Below, one piece after another: positions 17,238-25,821 of a stretch of DNA of 64,000 bases. Position numbers and translations under genes: made by a program. This DNA comes from Paenibacillus sp. 1011MAR3C5 (GTDB taxonomy: Bacteria > Bacillota > Bacilli > Paenibacillales > Paenibacillaceae). Each line of letters opens with the position of its first letter. The first letter of the stretch is position 1. The stretch spans positions 372,001-436,000 of the forward strand of contig NZ_QZCF01000004.1 in assembly GCF_003591485.1 (NCBI RefSeq). The letters run 5' to 3'. The notes beneath the pieces are model-generated. The model was given only the letters and a program-made list of their open reading frames with translations. It was not told the DNA's origin and did no database searches.

Positions 17238-18068
17238 ATGGAGAGTCAATCGGATGCAGAAAAAACTTACGCCATTGGGGCATTCGCTAAGTTGACCGGG
17301 GTTACGGAGCGCACGCTGAGGTTCTATGACCGCAAAGAGCTGCTTACGCCCTCCGGCCGCAATGCCCAGGGTCATCGTTATTACACGGAACGGGATTTGC
17401 TTCGGCTGCAGCAAATATTAACGCTGAAATATTTGGATTTCAGTCTGGAGGAAATTGCAGAACACTTCGCAGAGCCTGGGGCCGATCTGGAGCAGTCGCT
17501 GTCCCTTCAATACGAGCTGCTCAAGAAGAAGCGGCAGCAGCTGGATCAGGCGATCTTTACAATAGAGCGGCTTAGAACCTATGTGGACGGAACGGAAAAG
17601 CTGGATAGCGCCTTGCTGCTGATGTTCATCCACAACATTCAGAATGAAGAGAGCCAGAAGCAATATTTGGCGGAACGCATGCCTACTGTTCTTGTAGACG
17701 CGATCTATCATGTGGGCGTGAAGGAGGAGGTCAGATTGGAGCGGGAGCGCATCATGACCCTTACTCTCATCGAGCTTCTGTCGCATTGCAGGGCTGGCAA
17801 AAGTCCGACTGATCCGGAGGTGCTGGCTGTCGGCAGTAAGATGGTACAGATCGTGACCGAGGTGCTGGCACCAGCGATAAGCCAACTGAGCGAGCAGGAG
17901 CTCTCGAAGCTGGAGCAGGAGATTGAGCAGAGCCTTGACCCGGTTCTGTTCCAGATCAGTCTATCTAAGGAAGAGGAGACTTTCGTGCAAGTTGTCATGG
18001 AGGAGCTTGAGAAGAGGGAGAAAGAGAAAGAGATTCAGGATGCTGGGGGGAATTCCGATGGAAATTAA
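17238..18068 (+). CDS. MerR family transcriptional regulator
   Basis: 276 residues. The N-terminal MerR HTH is clear (YAIGAFAKLTGVTERTLRFYDRKELLTPSGRN, then GHRYYTERDLLRLQQI), followed by the dimerisation helix and a C-terminal region of about 150 residues that is mostly helical and lacks obvious metal-binding Cys motifs, so a small organic effector is more likely than a metal. The ribosome site GAGAGGAGG precedes ATG 17238. The 3' end overlaps the ABC exporter start by 11 bp, so the two are co-translated. The regulator probably controls expression of the exporter through the CTTGACG palindrome upstream. Confidence 0.9.
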   Translation: MESQSDAEKTYAIGAFAKLTGVTERTLRFYDRKELLTPSGRNAQGHRYYTERDLLRLQQILTLKYLDFSLEEIAEHFAEPGADLEQSLSLQYELLKKKRQQLDQAIFTIERLRTYVDGTEKLDSALLLMFIHNIQNEESQKQYLAERMPTVLVDAIYHVGVKEEVRLERERIMTLTLIELLSHCRAGKSPTDPEVLAVGSKMVQIVTEVLAPAISQLSEQELSKLEQEIEQSLDPVLFQISLSKEEETFVQVVMEELEKREKEKEIQDAGGNSDGN

Positions 18069-19800
18069 ACCGTTTTTCACATTGATTAGCAAGCACAGGC
18101 CCGCCAAGTGGATCATAGCGGCAGCTATCGTACTGGGACTGCTGGAGACCGCCATGTCGCTGCTCATTCCGCTGCTGACAAAGGATGTGGTGGAGCAGCT
18201 GTCGGCGTCCTCGCTAGAGACCTTCACGATCGTATCGTTAGCTGCTGTATTTATTCTACAGACTGCAACGTCCGGCTTCTCGGTCTATACGATGTCCTAT
18301 GTCGGCCAGTTCATTATCGGCGGCATTCGCAAGGAGCTGTGGGAGCGTGTGCTCCGCCTTCCTGTTCCATTCTACGACCGGAATACGTCCGGAGAGACGA
18401 TGAGCCGCGTGACGAATGATACGAATGTCATTAAGGATTTCATCATTAGCCATGTAATCTCGTTCCTCGGAGGCATCGTCTCCATTATCGGGGGCGTCGC
18501 GATTCTGCTCTATATCGACTGGAAGATGACAGTGCTGATGTTCATTGCCGTGCCGCTGGCAATGCTTATTCTATGGCCGCTCGGCAGCAAGATGTTCAAA
18601 ATTTCCAAGTCTATGCAAGACGAGACGGCGCTGTTCCAAGGCGATCTGGGGCGGGTATTGTCGGACATCAGGCTCGTCAAGGCTTCGCTGGCAGAAGAGG
18701 TAGAGTACAAGCAGGGCAAAGGACGGATCAAGAGCTTGTTCCGCTTCGGCTTGCAGGAAGCCAAAATTATGTCCATCGTAACGCCGCTTATGATGACGGT
18801 TATGCTGCTTATTCTGGTATTACTAATTGGCTACGGAGGGGTAAGAGTTGCGCAAAACTCGTTGTCCACGGGTGAACTGGTCGCTATTATCCTGTATATG
18901 TTCCAAATCGTCATGCCGTTCACGCAGATGGCGTCGTTCTTCACGCAATTCCAAAAGGCAATGGGCGCATCGATGCGCATCATTGAGCTTCTGAAGGAGC
19001 CGGCGGAGTCGGGGGCAGCCGCGGCCGGTATGAAGGTTCAGCCGCTCGCGCTGGATAAGGATCTGACACTGGCTTTCGAAGGAGTGAGCTTTGCCTATTC
19101 GGCTGACAGGCCAATCGTCAAGAATTTGACCTTCGAAGCGCAGCCTGGCGGTATGACCGCTATTGTAGGTCCAAGCGGAACCGGCAAGACGACGCTATTC
19201 TCCCTTATCGAGCGGTTCTATGACCCTAGCGACGGTGTAATCCGTTACGGCGATGTGCCCATTGCGGATATAGGGCTGGAGGGCTGGCGCAGCCGCATTG
19301 CTTATGTCTCCCAAGATAGTCCGATGATGGCGGGAACGATTCGCCATAATCTCACTTACGGTCTCGAAGGAACGGATGAGTCTAAGATCAAGGAAGCACT
19401 GGCGCAATCCAATCTATCCGAATTTATCGCTTCGCTGCCGCAGGGCTTGGAGACAGAGGTAGGCGAGAGAGGCGTGAAGCTGTCCGGCGGGCAACGGCAG
19501 CGTCTGGCGATCGCAAGAGCGCTGCTGCGCGATCCCGATATTCTGTTGCTGGATGAAGCGACAGCGCATCTGGACAGCGATTCGGAGAAGCTGGTCCAGG
19601 AAGCGCTGAACGAGCTGATGAAGGCTAGAACGACGCTAGTCATCGCACACCGGCTGTCCACGATCAGCAATGCGGACAAGATTATTGTGCTGGAGAAGGG
19701 AGAGGTGACCGGGCAAGGTACGCATGCCGAATTGCTGCAAGCCCATGAGCTGTATGCAAAGCTGGTGGAGCAGCAATTTATCGACAATCAGGCTGTGTAG
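18058..19800 (+). CDS. ABC exporter (half transporter, TMD-NBD fusion)
   Basis: 580 residues from ATG 18058 (GGGGGG about 7 nt upstream); the frame open further upstream lies inside the MerR gene and is not used. An N-terminal type-IV exporter membrane domain of about six helices (IIAAAIVLGLLETAMSLLIPLL onwards) is followed by a nucleotide-binding domain with Walker A GPSGTGKTT, signature LSGGQRQRLAIARALL, Walker B ILLLDEATAHLD and the H-loop VIAHRLST. This is the layout of BmrA/LmrA-type homodimeric drug or lipid exporters. Control by a linked MerR regulator supports an efflux role, but the substrate is unknown. A strong terminator follows. Confidence 0.92.
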   Translation: MEIKPFFTLISKHRPAKWIIAAAIVLGLLETAMSLLIPLLTKDVVEQLSASSLETFTIVSLAAVFILQTATSGFSVYTMSYVGQFIIGGIRKELWERVLRLPVPFYDRNTSGETMSRVTNDTNVIKDFIISHVISFLGGIVSIIGGVAILLYIDWKMTVLMFIAVPLAMLILWPLGSKMFKISKSMQDETALFQGDLGRVLSDIRLVKASLAEEVEYKQGKGRIKSLFRFGLQEAKIMSIVTPLMMTVMLLILVLLIGYGGVRVAQNSLSTGELVAIILYMFQIVMPFTQMASFFTQFQKAMGASMRIIELLKEPAESGAAAAGMKVQPLALDKDLTLAFEGVSFAYSADRPIVKNLTFEAQPGGMTAIVGPSGTGKTTLFSLIERFYDPSDGVIRYGDVPIADIGLEGWRSRIAYVSQDSPMMAGTIRHNLTYGLEGTDESKIKEALAQSNLSEFIASLPQGLETEVGERGVKLSGGQRQRLAIARALLRDPDILLLDEATAHLDSDSEKLVQEALNELMKARTTLVIAHRLSTISNADKIIVLEKGEVTGQGTHAELLQAHELYAKLVEQQFIDNQAV

Positions 19801-19820
19801 ATCATTAGCATGTGCCCATT

Positions 19821-19860
19821 AAAAAAAGCGGCTGACGTATAATCGTCGGCCGCTTTTTTT
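19821..19860 (+). terminator. Rho-independent terminator after ABC exporter
   Basis: A-rich left flank, stem GCGGCTGACG / CGTCGGCCGC (one mismatch) with a TATAAT loop, then T8. It lies between the rightward exporter and the leftward lipoprotein; A- and T-runs on both sides allow bidirectional use. Confidence 0.85.
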
Positions 19861-19875
19861 TGCGATTAGGAATGT

Positions 19876-20778
19876 TTATGTTTTGAAGAAACCGTTGAAG
19901 ATGTCGATCACTTCGTCCTGCTTGCTGGAGATGCAGAAGAGAACATAATTGCCGTTTTTTACGATCTTATAGTTTTTCGCCAGCTCGTGCTGGTCCGGCA
20001 AATATTCCTCAAAGGTTTTCTGCACGGCCGCTGCGCGGAATTCGAAGGCTTCCTTTATCGTATCGTATTGGTCCGCAGTCTTCAGCTTCACGACCGAAAA
20101 CTCGCTGGCGGAAATCATAAAACCCGCTTGCTGAAACACGCCTTCCTCCAGCAGGCTATCCGGATCGATGCCATTGTAGGAGTCGGGAATCATCGCTTTC
20201 TCTACCGCTACCTGACCGACAAATTCGAGATCGGCCGTAATCTTATCCACGATGCCTTGGACGGTAACCGTTGGGGACGGATTCGGCTTTTCCGTTGGCG
20301 GCTGTGAAGGCTGCTGTGTCGGCTGTGGTGTTGGGCTCGGCGTTGACGTTGGCTTCGGTGTAGCGGAAGGCTTCGCGCTTGGCTGTTGCGTCGGCTGTTG
20401 CGTCGGCTGTTGCGTCGGTTTTTCGGTTGGCCTCACTGACGGCTGCTGAGTTGGCTTGACCGTAGCGGAAGGCTTCACACTTGGCTTGGCCGTGACGGTA
20501 GGCGTTTCTGTCGGCTTCGGCGATGGAGTCGTCGGCTCCAATGGCGCTTGGGACGGCTGCTCTTCAGCTGCAGACGATCCGTCTTCGCCCGGAGCAGGGG
20601 TTGCAGTCGGCTCGGGCTCAGGTGTTGCAGAAGGCGTTGCCGTCACTGACGGGACTCCGCTGGCGCGGGGCTCTGTATGGGAATTGTTGTTCGAATTGCC
20701 GCTGCCGCAAGCGGACAGCGCAAGTGAGATAGCAAGCGCAAGCAGGACTAGATTCAAATGTTTCTTGTTGATCAACAT
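19876..20778 (-). CDS. Pro/Thr-rich lipoprotein with DUF4358 domain
   Basis: 300 residues. The start at 20778 is preceded by GGGAGAAG. A lipoprotein signal ends at LALSACGSG (lipobox LSAC). A low-complexity linker of about 140 residues is built of Pro-Thr-Gln-Ser-Lys repeats (KPTQQPTQQPTQQP), probably spanning the wall. The C-terminal part (IVDKITADLEFVGQVAVEKAM ... FCISSKQDEVIDIFNGFFK) looks like a DUF4358 domain, found in many Firmicutes lipoproteins of unknown function. Monocistronic and convergent with the ABC exporter. Confidence 0.8.
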   Translation of the reverse strand: MLINKKHLNLVLLALAISLALSACGSGNSNNNSHTEPRASGVPSVTATPSATPEPEPTATPAPGEDGSSAAEEQPSQAPLEPTTPSPKPTETPTVTAKPSVKPSATVKPTQQPSVRPTEKPTQQPTQQPTQQPSAKPSATPKPTSTPSPTPQPTQQPSQPPTEKPNPSPTVTVQGIVDKITADLEFVGQVAVEKAMIPDSYNGIDPDSLLEEGVFQQAGFMISASEFSVVKLKTADQYDTIKEAFEFRAAAVQKTFEEYLPDQHELAKNYKIVKNGNYVLFCISSKQDEVIDIFNGFFKT

Positions 20779-21078
20779 GATCTTCTCCCGTTGTTCGTTA
20801 TAGGTTATGTAAACTTATTACTAGTAAAGACGCTTGGAAATAGGGGAAAGTTGCATTTTTGGAAGTCGCAAATTGTTGGGTATGTGAGGTTGTACATAAA
20901 TTCATCAAGGAAAATGGCGGAAATTGTTGTTACATAAGGCTGGAATTAATCGTAATAACGGTATGAAATGGATTTTATCGCTAACGGCGATACGGTTAAT
21001 GGTATAGTAGTTAGTGAAATCCTGTGAGGATGATAAGGAAGGGATATAGAGCTATTTCAGCATAGAGGGGGAACGTTA
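20779..21078. other. divergent promoter region, no gene
   Basis: AT-rich spacer between the leftward DUF4358 lipoprotein and the rightward M50-like gene. An extended -10 (TGGTATAGT, hexamer at 21003-21008) precedes the M50-like gene; its -35 is weak. No ORF with a credible ribosome site and no structured RNA element was recognised. Confidence 0.4.
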
Positions 21079-21768
21079 TTGTTTTCATGGTTTCGTACGG
21101 CACTGCTGTTTATTGTTGTTCTAGTGTTGACGCGATTCATTCCGTTTTCGGAGTTTTTCCGCAATGTGAATACGCTGGTGCATGAGCTGTCTCACGGGCT
21201 AACCGCGCTGCTGCTGCAGGGTAGGGTAATGGAAATTCATCTGTATGCAGATCAGAGCGGAGTTACGTGGACGCGGTTTCAAGAGGGCTGGATGATCATT
21301 CCGATCGGTCTGGCGGGGTACGTGGGGGCGTCACTATTTGCCATGCTGCTGTTTATGCTCTATCGCAAGGATAATTCGAAGACGGGGCTAACCATCATTG
21401 CTTTAATGGCGGGTCTCGCGGCTATTCTGTTCGTACGCAACGGCTACGGAATGGCATGGAGCGTCGGCTTTGCGGCTGTGACAGCCGCTGTCGCTTTTTT
21501 GGCTCCGAGATGGCTGCAGCAGAGCTATTACTTGCTGATTGCGTTTCTGTGCCTGGTGGAATCGGTTGTCTCTGCATTTGTTATTCTTTATCTGGCACTG
21601 CAAAACCCGGGCTCTGCAGGCGATGCGACCAACCTAGCTGAAGCGACTGGCGTACCTGCTTTGCTATGGGGCCTCGTATTTGTCGCTATTGCCTTGTGGT
21701 GCGCGCGCGTCTCTCTGAGCAGGTTGCTGGGGAGAAGAAGAGGGCAGGAACAGAAGCTTATGGCTTAA
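21079..21768 (+). CDS. M50B-like intramembrane metallopeptidase
   Basis: 229 residues from a TTG start (21079) after GAGGGGGAA. It is an integral membrane protein of about six helices, and the HELSHG motif near the N-terminus (His35-Glu36-x2-His39) supplies the HExxH zinc site. The hydrophobic pattern and length match M50B-like proteases of Firmicutes (Peptidase_M50B). These are related to site-2 proteases; substrates of this branch are generally unknown. It is monocistronic with its own terminator, next to the zinc-ribbon/SPFH cluster but on the opposite strand. Confidence 0.82.
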   Translation: MFSWFRTALLFIVVLVLTRFIPFSEFFRNVNTLVHELSHGLTALLLQGRVMEIHLYADQSGVTWTRFQEGWMIIPIGLAGYVGASLFAMLLFMLYRKDNSKTGLTIIALMAGLAAILFVRNGYGMAWSVGFAAVTAAVAFLAPRWLQQSYYLLIAFLCLVESVVSAFVILYLALQNPGSAGDATNLAEATGVPALLWGLVFVAIALWCARVSLSRLLGRRRGQEQKLMA

Positions 21769-21775
21769 GTTATAA

Positions 21776-21823
21776 AAGAGGAAGGCAGGCCAGGCGTATG
21801 AAACGTCGGGCCTGCCTCTTTTT
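21776..21823. terminator. terminator between M50-like gene and zinc-ribbon cluster
   Basis: Stem AGAGGAAGGCAGGCC / GGGCCTGCCTCTTT with a loop of about 16 nt and a T-run, convergent between the rightward M50 gene and the leftward zinc-ribbon genes. Confidence 0.75.
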
Positions 21824-21841
21824 GCTGCCAACACGCTGCCT

Positions 21842-22288
21842 TTAGCTTCCTGCCGTTAATGGCGAGCCACAATAGTCGCATGTCGAGCTTTCGCCTGCTG
21901 TGACAGCCTTACGTGCGCCGCAGCCTTTGCATTCCACGGATACGGACACCGCTTTTTTCGGAGCGGGCGCTGGCCTGGATTCCACTACATGGACCACTGT
22001 TCTTGTTTCTACACGCCGCTGGACGGGCGGTGGGATGACTTGAACCGGACTAGGCTGCGGCGGGGGTGGGGCTGACATCTTCAACCGCAGATTTTTTCGA
22101 GTGCGATGGCCGAAGAACAAGAGCAAGAACGTTGGTATATAAAACATGAAGACAAGTGCTGAAATGGATGTAGAAAGATCAGAGTCGCCTGTTTCTGAGG
22201 TTATCAGGCCAACTACTACTGTGAACAAAAGTGAAGCAATGGCGAATAGGACGCCAAAAATAGTCAGGATGTGTGAGAAGAAACGCAT
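21842..22288 (-). CDS. small membrane zinc-ribbon protein, paralog 1
   Basis: 148 residues. Two N-terminal membrane helices (FSHILTIFGVLFAIASLLFTVVVGLI; ISALVFMFYIPTFLLLFFGHR) are followed by a basic segment, a Pro-rich linker and a C-terminal zinc ribbon: CKGCGARKAV, about 10 residues, then CDYCGSPL. One of four tandem paralogs sharing the two-helix anchor, the linker motif TVVHVVESRPAPAPKK and the terminal ribbon. Last gene of a leftward run headed by an SPFH/zinc-ribbon protein. The ribbon is probably cytoplasmic and used for protein contacts. It resembles, in layout only, YdjG-type partners of SPFH proteins; the specific function is unknown. Confidence 0.8.
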   Translation of the reverse strand: MRFFSHILTIFGVLFAIASLLFTVVVGLITSETGDSDLSTSISALVFMFYIPTFLLLFFGHRTRKNLRLKMSAPPPPQPSPVQVIPPPVQRRVETRTVVHVVESRPAPAPKKAVSVSVECKGCGARKAVTAGESSTCDYCGSPLTAGS

Positions 22289-22388
22289 AAAATTTAAACC
22301 CCTCCGTCATTTACTGGCAACTAGTTGCAGGCTGCGGGGCAACGATCGTTTTACATGCCAGCCGTTAGAGCAAGCCGTATACATGTTT

Positions 22389-22808
22389 TTAGTTGCCCGC
22401 AGATAATGGAGAGCCGCAATAGTCGCAAGACGAAACCTCGTCTTTCATGATAGCCATCCGAGCCCCGCAGCCTTTGCATTCCGCTGACACGGTCTTTTTC
22501 GGGGCCGGAACCGGTGTAGGTTTTACTTTAATAATCGCCCTCGGCTCAGGCGGAGTAAAGGACATCGGCTGAGCCGGCAGTGTTGCATGTTGTTCGGCAT
22601 ACAATTTTTTTCTGATGCGCTGTCCAAAGTACAATAGCAAGACAGGAGGCGAATTCATGAGCAGGAAAAGGATGACCTGTACGATGGACAGAGCTGCTCC
22701 CTTAGGAAGTTGCATGATTAAAATCAATGTAAACCCGACGGAAAGCAGGATGTAAACCGTACCGAATATGGTCATGACCATAGACATTGCATATTTAAAA
22801 CCACGCAT
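22389..22808 (-). CDS. small membrane zinc-ribbon protein, paralog 2
   Basis: 139 residues from ATG 22808, which lies 10 nt after GGAGG; the open frame extending to 22838 crosses that site. Two membrane helices (YAMSMVMTIFGTVYILLSVGFTLILIM; IVQVILFLLMNSPPVLLLYFGQRIRKK), a linker with IIKVKPTPVPAPKK, and the ribbon CKGCGARMAIMKDEVSSCDYCGSPL. The MRGFKYAMS start matches MRGFGYVIS of paralog 4. This copy's ribbon is the most divergent (MAIMKDEV instead of KAV..GES). Confidence 0.78.
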   Translation of the reverse strand: MRGFKYAMSMVMTIFGTVYILLSVGFTLILIMQLPKGAALSIVQVILFLLMNSPPVLLLYFGQRIRKKLYAEQHATLPAQPMSFTPPEPRAIIKVKPTPVPAPKKTVSAECKGCGARMAIMKDEVSSCDYCGSPLSAGN

Positions 22809-22872
22809 AACTTTTGTACCTCCGATACGAGCTGGCAATCAGCATAAAAAACTTAGGTTGTGTGTTGCAAGC

Positions 22873-23307
22873 TTAGGCTGTTAAAGGCGATCCACAATAA
22901 TCGCATGGCGAGCTCTCGCCTGCTGCAACAGCCTTCCGTGCACCGCAGCCTTTGCATTCCACGGATACGGTCTTTTTCGGTACCGGCGGCGGTGTTGGCT
23001 TGGTTTCTACGACATTAATGACTGTATTGACTTGATGCTGTACTGGCGGAATATAAGAAGCGGGAATGGGTTGTTGTACCGGCACAACCTGTTTTTTTGG
23101 TTTCTTCTTTCTGATCAGTCGATAACCAAAGTAAAGAAGCAGGAAGGATGGACCATAAAAAAGTAAGAGCTGACCAATGTAATGTCCAACTACCTCACCA
23201 CTGGAATTACCCGGGTCCATTTCAATCGTTGATAGAATAGAAAGAATGGAATAAAGGATACCGACTGCGAGTAAAACACAACCGATTACGATTCTGATTA
23301 TGCGCAT
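22873..23307 (-). CDS. small membrane zinc-ribbon protein, paralog 3
   Basis: 144 residues. Two membrane helices (IVIGCVLLAVGILYSILSILSTIEM; VVGHYIGQLLLFYGPSFLLLYFGYRLIRKK), a Lys-rich stop, a Pro/Gln linker with VINVVETKPTPPPVPKK and the ribbon CKGCGARKAVAAGESSPCDYCGSPL. Between the helices is an acidic outside loop (MDPGNSSGE) like the SETGDSD and SSESDS loops of its siblings. Separated from the neighbouring paralogs by 64 and 50 bp, so co-transcription is likely. Confidence 0.78.
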   Translation of the reverse strand: MRIIRIVIGCVLLAVGILYSILSILSTIEMDPGNSSGEVVGHYIGQLLLFYGPSFLLLYFGYRLIRKKKPKKQVVPVQQPIPASYIPPVQHQVNTVINVVETKPTPPPVPKKTVSVECKGCGARKAVAAGESSPCDYCGSPLTA

Positions 23308-23357
23308 AAGTTAAATTTCATCCTCCGTTACTTATAGGCGCAATCGCCCTATACAAT

Positions 23358-23834
23358 TTATTGAGCTGTTGCTGCCAGAGGCGATCCGCAATAGTCGCAA
23401 GAGGTACTTTCTCCTTTTACTACTGCTTTCCGGGCGCCGCAACCCTTGCACTCTACGGACACGGTAGGTGCTTTTTTCGGGGCGGGAGCAGGTCTGGATT
23501 CTACGACATTGATGACGGTTTTGGTTTCCACGCGCTGTTGAACAGGCGGGGCATGGTATACCGGATCGTACTGTGCAGCGGCAATGGCCGCAGCTTCTGC
23601 TTCATTCTTGCGCTTCAGCTTCTTCCGAATGCGATGCCCGAAGAAAAAGAGCGCGAATGTAGGAAGATAGAACATGGTGAAAAGTATCAATAATAAGACT
23701 AAGCCTTCTGCAAAGGAATCAGATTCTGAAGAAACTTCCGACATGATAATGAGCGTAAAGATAAGTGAAACCAATGTATAAATAGCACCAGCCACTGTTA
23801 AGATGACAGAAATGACGTAACCAAAACCACGCAT
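23358..23834 (-). CDS. small membrane zinc-ribbon protein, paralog 4
   Basis: 158 residues, the longest of the four paralogs, with an acidic loop SEVSSESDSFAEG between two helices, a basic/Ala-rich stretch (KKLKRKNEAEAAAIAAAQ), the linker TKTVINVVESRPAPAPKK and the ribbon CKGCGARKAVVKGESTSCDYCGSPL. The linker is closest to that of paralog 1. Lies 18 bp downstream of the membrane/coiled-coil gene, which places the paralogs in the SPFH operon. Confidence 0.8.
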   Translation of the reverse strand: MRGFGYVISVILTVAGAIYTLVSLIFTLIIMSEVSSESDSFAEGLVLLLILFTMFYLPTFALFFFGHRIRKKLKRKNEAEAAAIAAAQYDPVYHAPPVQQRVETKTVINVVESRPAPAPKKAPTVSVECKGCGARKAVVKGESTSCDYCGSPLAATAQ

Positions 23835-23852
23835 AACGTTCCGTACCCTCCG

Positions 23853-24575
23853 TTATTTGCTCACAACCAATTGCAGGTTGCGGGCTTTGACTTGTTCTCG
23901 CAGATGATGAATGGAACGGATGAGCTCTTCTGTGGATTCGTTTTGGGCATTTATTTGTTTCGCCGATTCAATGACGCCATTGATATATTGGATATCCAGT
24001 TGCATCGTATATTCGAGCTCCGCAAGAGCGGGAAGGGATGCAGGATCGCTATACGCGATATCATCAATTAGCGAGTCCAGGACGGGTGCTACTTTTGAAC
24101 GCTCCGCCTGTTCCCATCGCTGAAGCGACAGCTTGGCATTCCGCGCTGCTGTCAGCATAAGCTTCCAGTCTGCAGTCCGCTCGCTGTCCCCTTGCTCAAC
24201 GTTCTGAATATGAGAGTAAGACACACGGACCAGCGCAGATGCGATGACAGCAACAAGCAGCAGTACACCATGGAGCGTGATGTACACGCCAAGCGGAAGG
24301 AAAGCAAGGAATGCCGCAACGACAGCGGCAACGAAGTAGAGTCCGGCTATCATTCCGTATGTCATATAAGAGCCTTGGTATCCTGCTCGTGAGCCTTGAA
24401 TTAACCGGGATATCATCAGCCAAGCTGCCAGTTCAGCCAATAGAACGGCTGAGAGCGCCAGAATCTGGCGCAAGTCCCAGGTAACAATCGGATTAAGGCC
24501 AAAATAAATAAACAACGTAAGCCCTGCAATAAGCAGGAAGATAGTTGAATTTAAAGCTTGTGGACGTATCGTCAT
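23853..24575 (-). CDS. multi-helix membrane protein with cytoplasmic helical tail (YdjH-like layout)
   Basis: 240 residues from ATG 24575, about 10 nt after AAGGGGGT; the ORF extension to 24650 overlaps the upstream SPFH gene. Four hydrophobic helices (IFLLIAGLTLFIYFGL; ILALSAVLLAELAAWLMIS; GMIAGLYFVAAVVAAFLAFL; TLHGVLLLVAVIASALV) are followed by about 110 residues of charged helical sequence ending in a likely coiled coil (ESTEELIRSIHHLREQVKARN). No catalytic motif. It follows the SPFH gene by 7 bp. Size and position recall YdjH of the Bacillus subtilis pspA-ydjGHI cluster, from memory and not verified here. Confidence 0.72.
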   Translation of the reverse strand: MTIRPQALNSTIFLLIAGLTLFIYFGLNPIVTWDLRQILALSAVLLAELAAWLMISRLIQGSRAGYQGSYMTYGMIAGLYFVAAVVAAFLAFLPLGVYITLHGVLLLVAVIASALVRVSYSHIQNVEQGDSERTADWKLMLTAARNAKLSLQRWEQAERSKVAPVLDSLIDDIAYSDPASLPALAELEYTMQLDIQYINGVIESAKQINAQNESTEELIRSIHHLREQVKARNLQLVVSK

Positions 24576-24582
24576 GAAATGA

Positions 24583-25821
24583 TCAACCCCCTTGCTTCTG
24601 GCTTGCGCCGCAATGGCTGCAGAATGCGGAACCGCCGAGAATTGTTTCATTGCAGCTTACACAAGACTTCGGCAGCGCGGTTCCACATTCATGGCATTTG
24701 GCACTGTCTTCTGCCGTATCAGCTCCGCAAGACGGGCATGCATGATACTTGTCGCCGCAATTGGCGCAGAACTTGGCGTTTTCAGCTATAGCGGTTCCAC
24801 ATTTGTCGCAATGAGGGACCTTTTTGGCCGGGGATTCCAGAGCCGCTGGCTCCTTTTCACGCATGCTTTTACCGCAATTGCTGCAAAATGGCACTCCTGC
24901 CGAGCCGCTCGCTCCGCAATGCGGACACTTCGCAAGGGCTGGCGGAGGCGAAGCATTCATGGCGTCGCTGACACGATCCATCTGGCCGCTGAACGTGCCG
25001 CCAAGCGTGCTCCCGAGATTTGCGCCGACAAAGAGCGGATGAACGCTGCCCGGATTTTTTGCAGCGCCTTCCAGAATGTCGAGGGAGCGCTGCTGTTGAT
25101 ACGAGAAGCCGACCATTTCCATCTCCAGTCTCTTGTTCAGCAGACTGCGAAGCTTCTCAATGGAGGGATCGCCATCCGGCACGCTTACGTTTTCAATATA
25201 GAAATGATGGATTTTGATCCCGAATTCATCCAACACATCTGCGATTTTAGCCTGCGCATGCGAAGAAATTTCGCTGATATACGCGTTGATTTCCAAAGAG
25301 CTCACTTTTTTATGAATCAGATACGATGTAATAATTTCGGTAATATTCATCATCATAACGCCGCGAATATGCTTGGATAATGATTCCTTTGTAAACTCGC
25401 CCAACGTTCCGACCATCTTGATCAGGAATTTCCGGCTATCCTCGACAGTCAGTCCGAAATGGCCAAAAGCGCGTACAGGAACCAAAATATGATACAGGGG
25501 GTCCTTCACCTGAATCGGTGTGGCTGTACCCCATTTAATATCAAGAACGCTGCCTTTGTTGACGAACCATACTTCTGCGGTAAATGGCGACTTGCCGCCA
25601 AACGGCAGGTTGACAATATGGTTCAAAAGCGGAATATTGGCTGTGCTAAGCGTATGTCTGCCTGGTCCGAAGCTGTCTAACGCCTTGCCTCCCTTGAACA
25701 GGATCGCTTCCTGCGATTGATTGACAATCAGCTGCGTCCAAGTGCCCAGCTCCTGATGCGGAAATTTCCAAGCGTACACATCCGGCGTGCCGTCATATTT
25801 GACGATATCAATCAAGGACAT
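24583..25821 (-). CDS. SPFH-domain protein with C-terminal DZANK-type zinc ribbons (YdjI-like)
   Basis: 412 residues. The N-terminal SPFH/Band-7 domain of the 'virion core' type covers residues about 1-260 (QLIVNQSQEAILFKGGKALDSFGPGRHTLSTANIPLL is diagnostic). A Gly/Ser linker follows, then four zinc ribbons (CPHCG..CSNCG; CDKCG..CANCG; CPSCG..CHECG; CVSC..CSHCG). No TM helix. Such proteins (B. subtilis YdjI) form membrane-associated scaffolds and act with PspA-type proteins in envelope stress. It is the first gene of a six-gene leftward run, and pspA/pspC lie 9 kb to the right. The multi-ribbon tail may interact with the ribbons of the four small membrane paralogs; that is inference. Confidence 0.88.
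   Translation of the reverse strand: MSLIDIVKYDGTPDVYAWKFPHQELGTWTQLIVNQSQEAILFKGGKALDSFGPGRHTLSTANIPLLNHIVNLPFGGKSPFTAEVWFVNKGSVLDIKWGTATPIQVKDPLYHILVPVRAFGHFGLTVEDSRKFLIKMVGTLGEFTKESLSKHIRGVMMMNITEIITSYLIHKKVSSLEINAYISEISSHAQAKIADVLDEFGIKIHHFYIENVSVPDGDPSIEKLRSLLNKRLEMEMVGFSYQQQRSLDILEGAAKNPGSVHPLFVGANLGSTLGGTFSGQMDRVSDAMNASPPPALAKCPHCGASGSAGVPFCSNCGKSMREKEPAALESPAKKVPHCDKCGTAIAENAKFCANCGDKYHACPSCGADTAEDSAKCHECGTALPKSCVSCNETILGGSAFCSHCGASQKQGG

Noticed and set aside
24592-25380. 262-codon rightward ORF
   Set aside because: Antisense to the SPFH/zinc-ribbon gene; Cys and Ala richness comes from the complementary ribbon codons.
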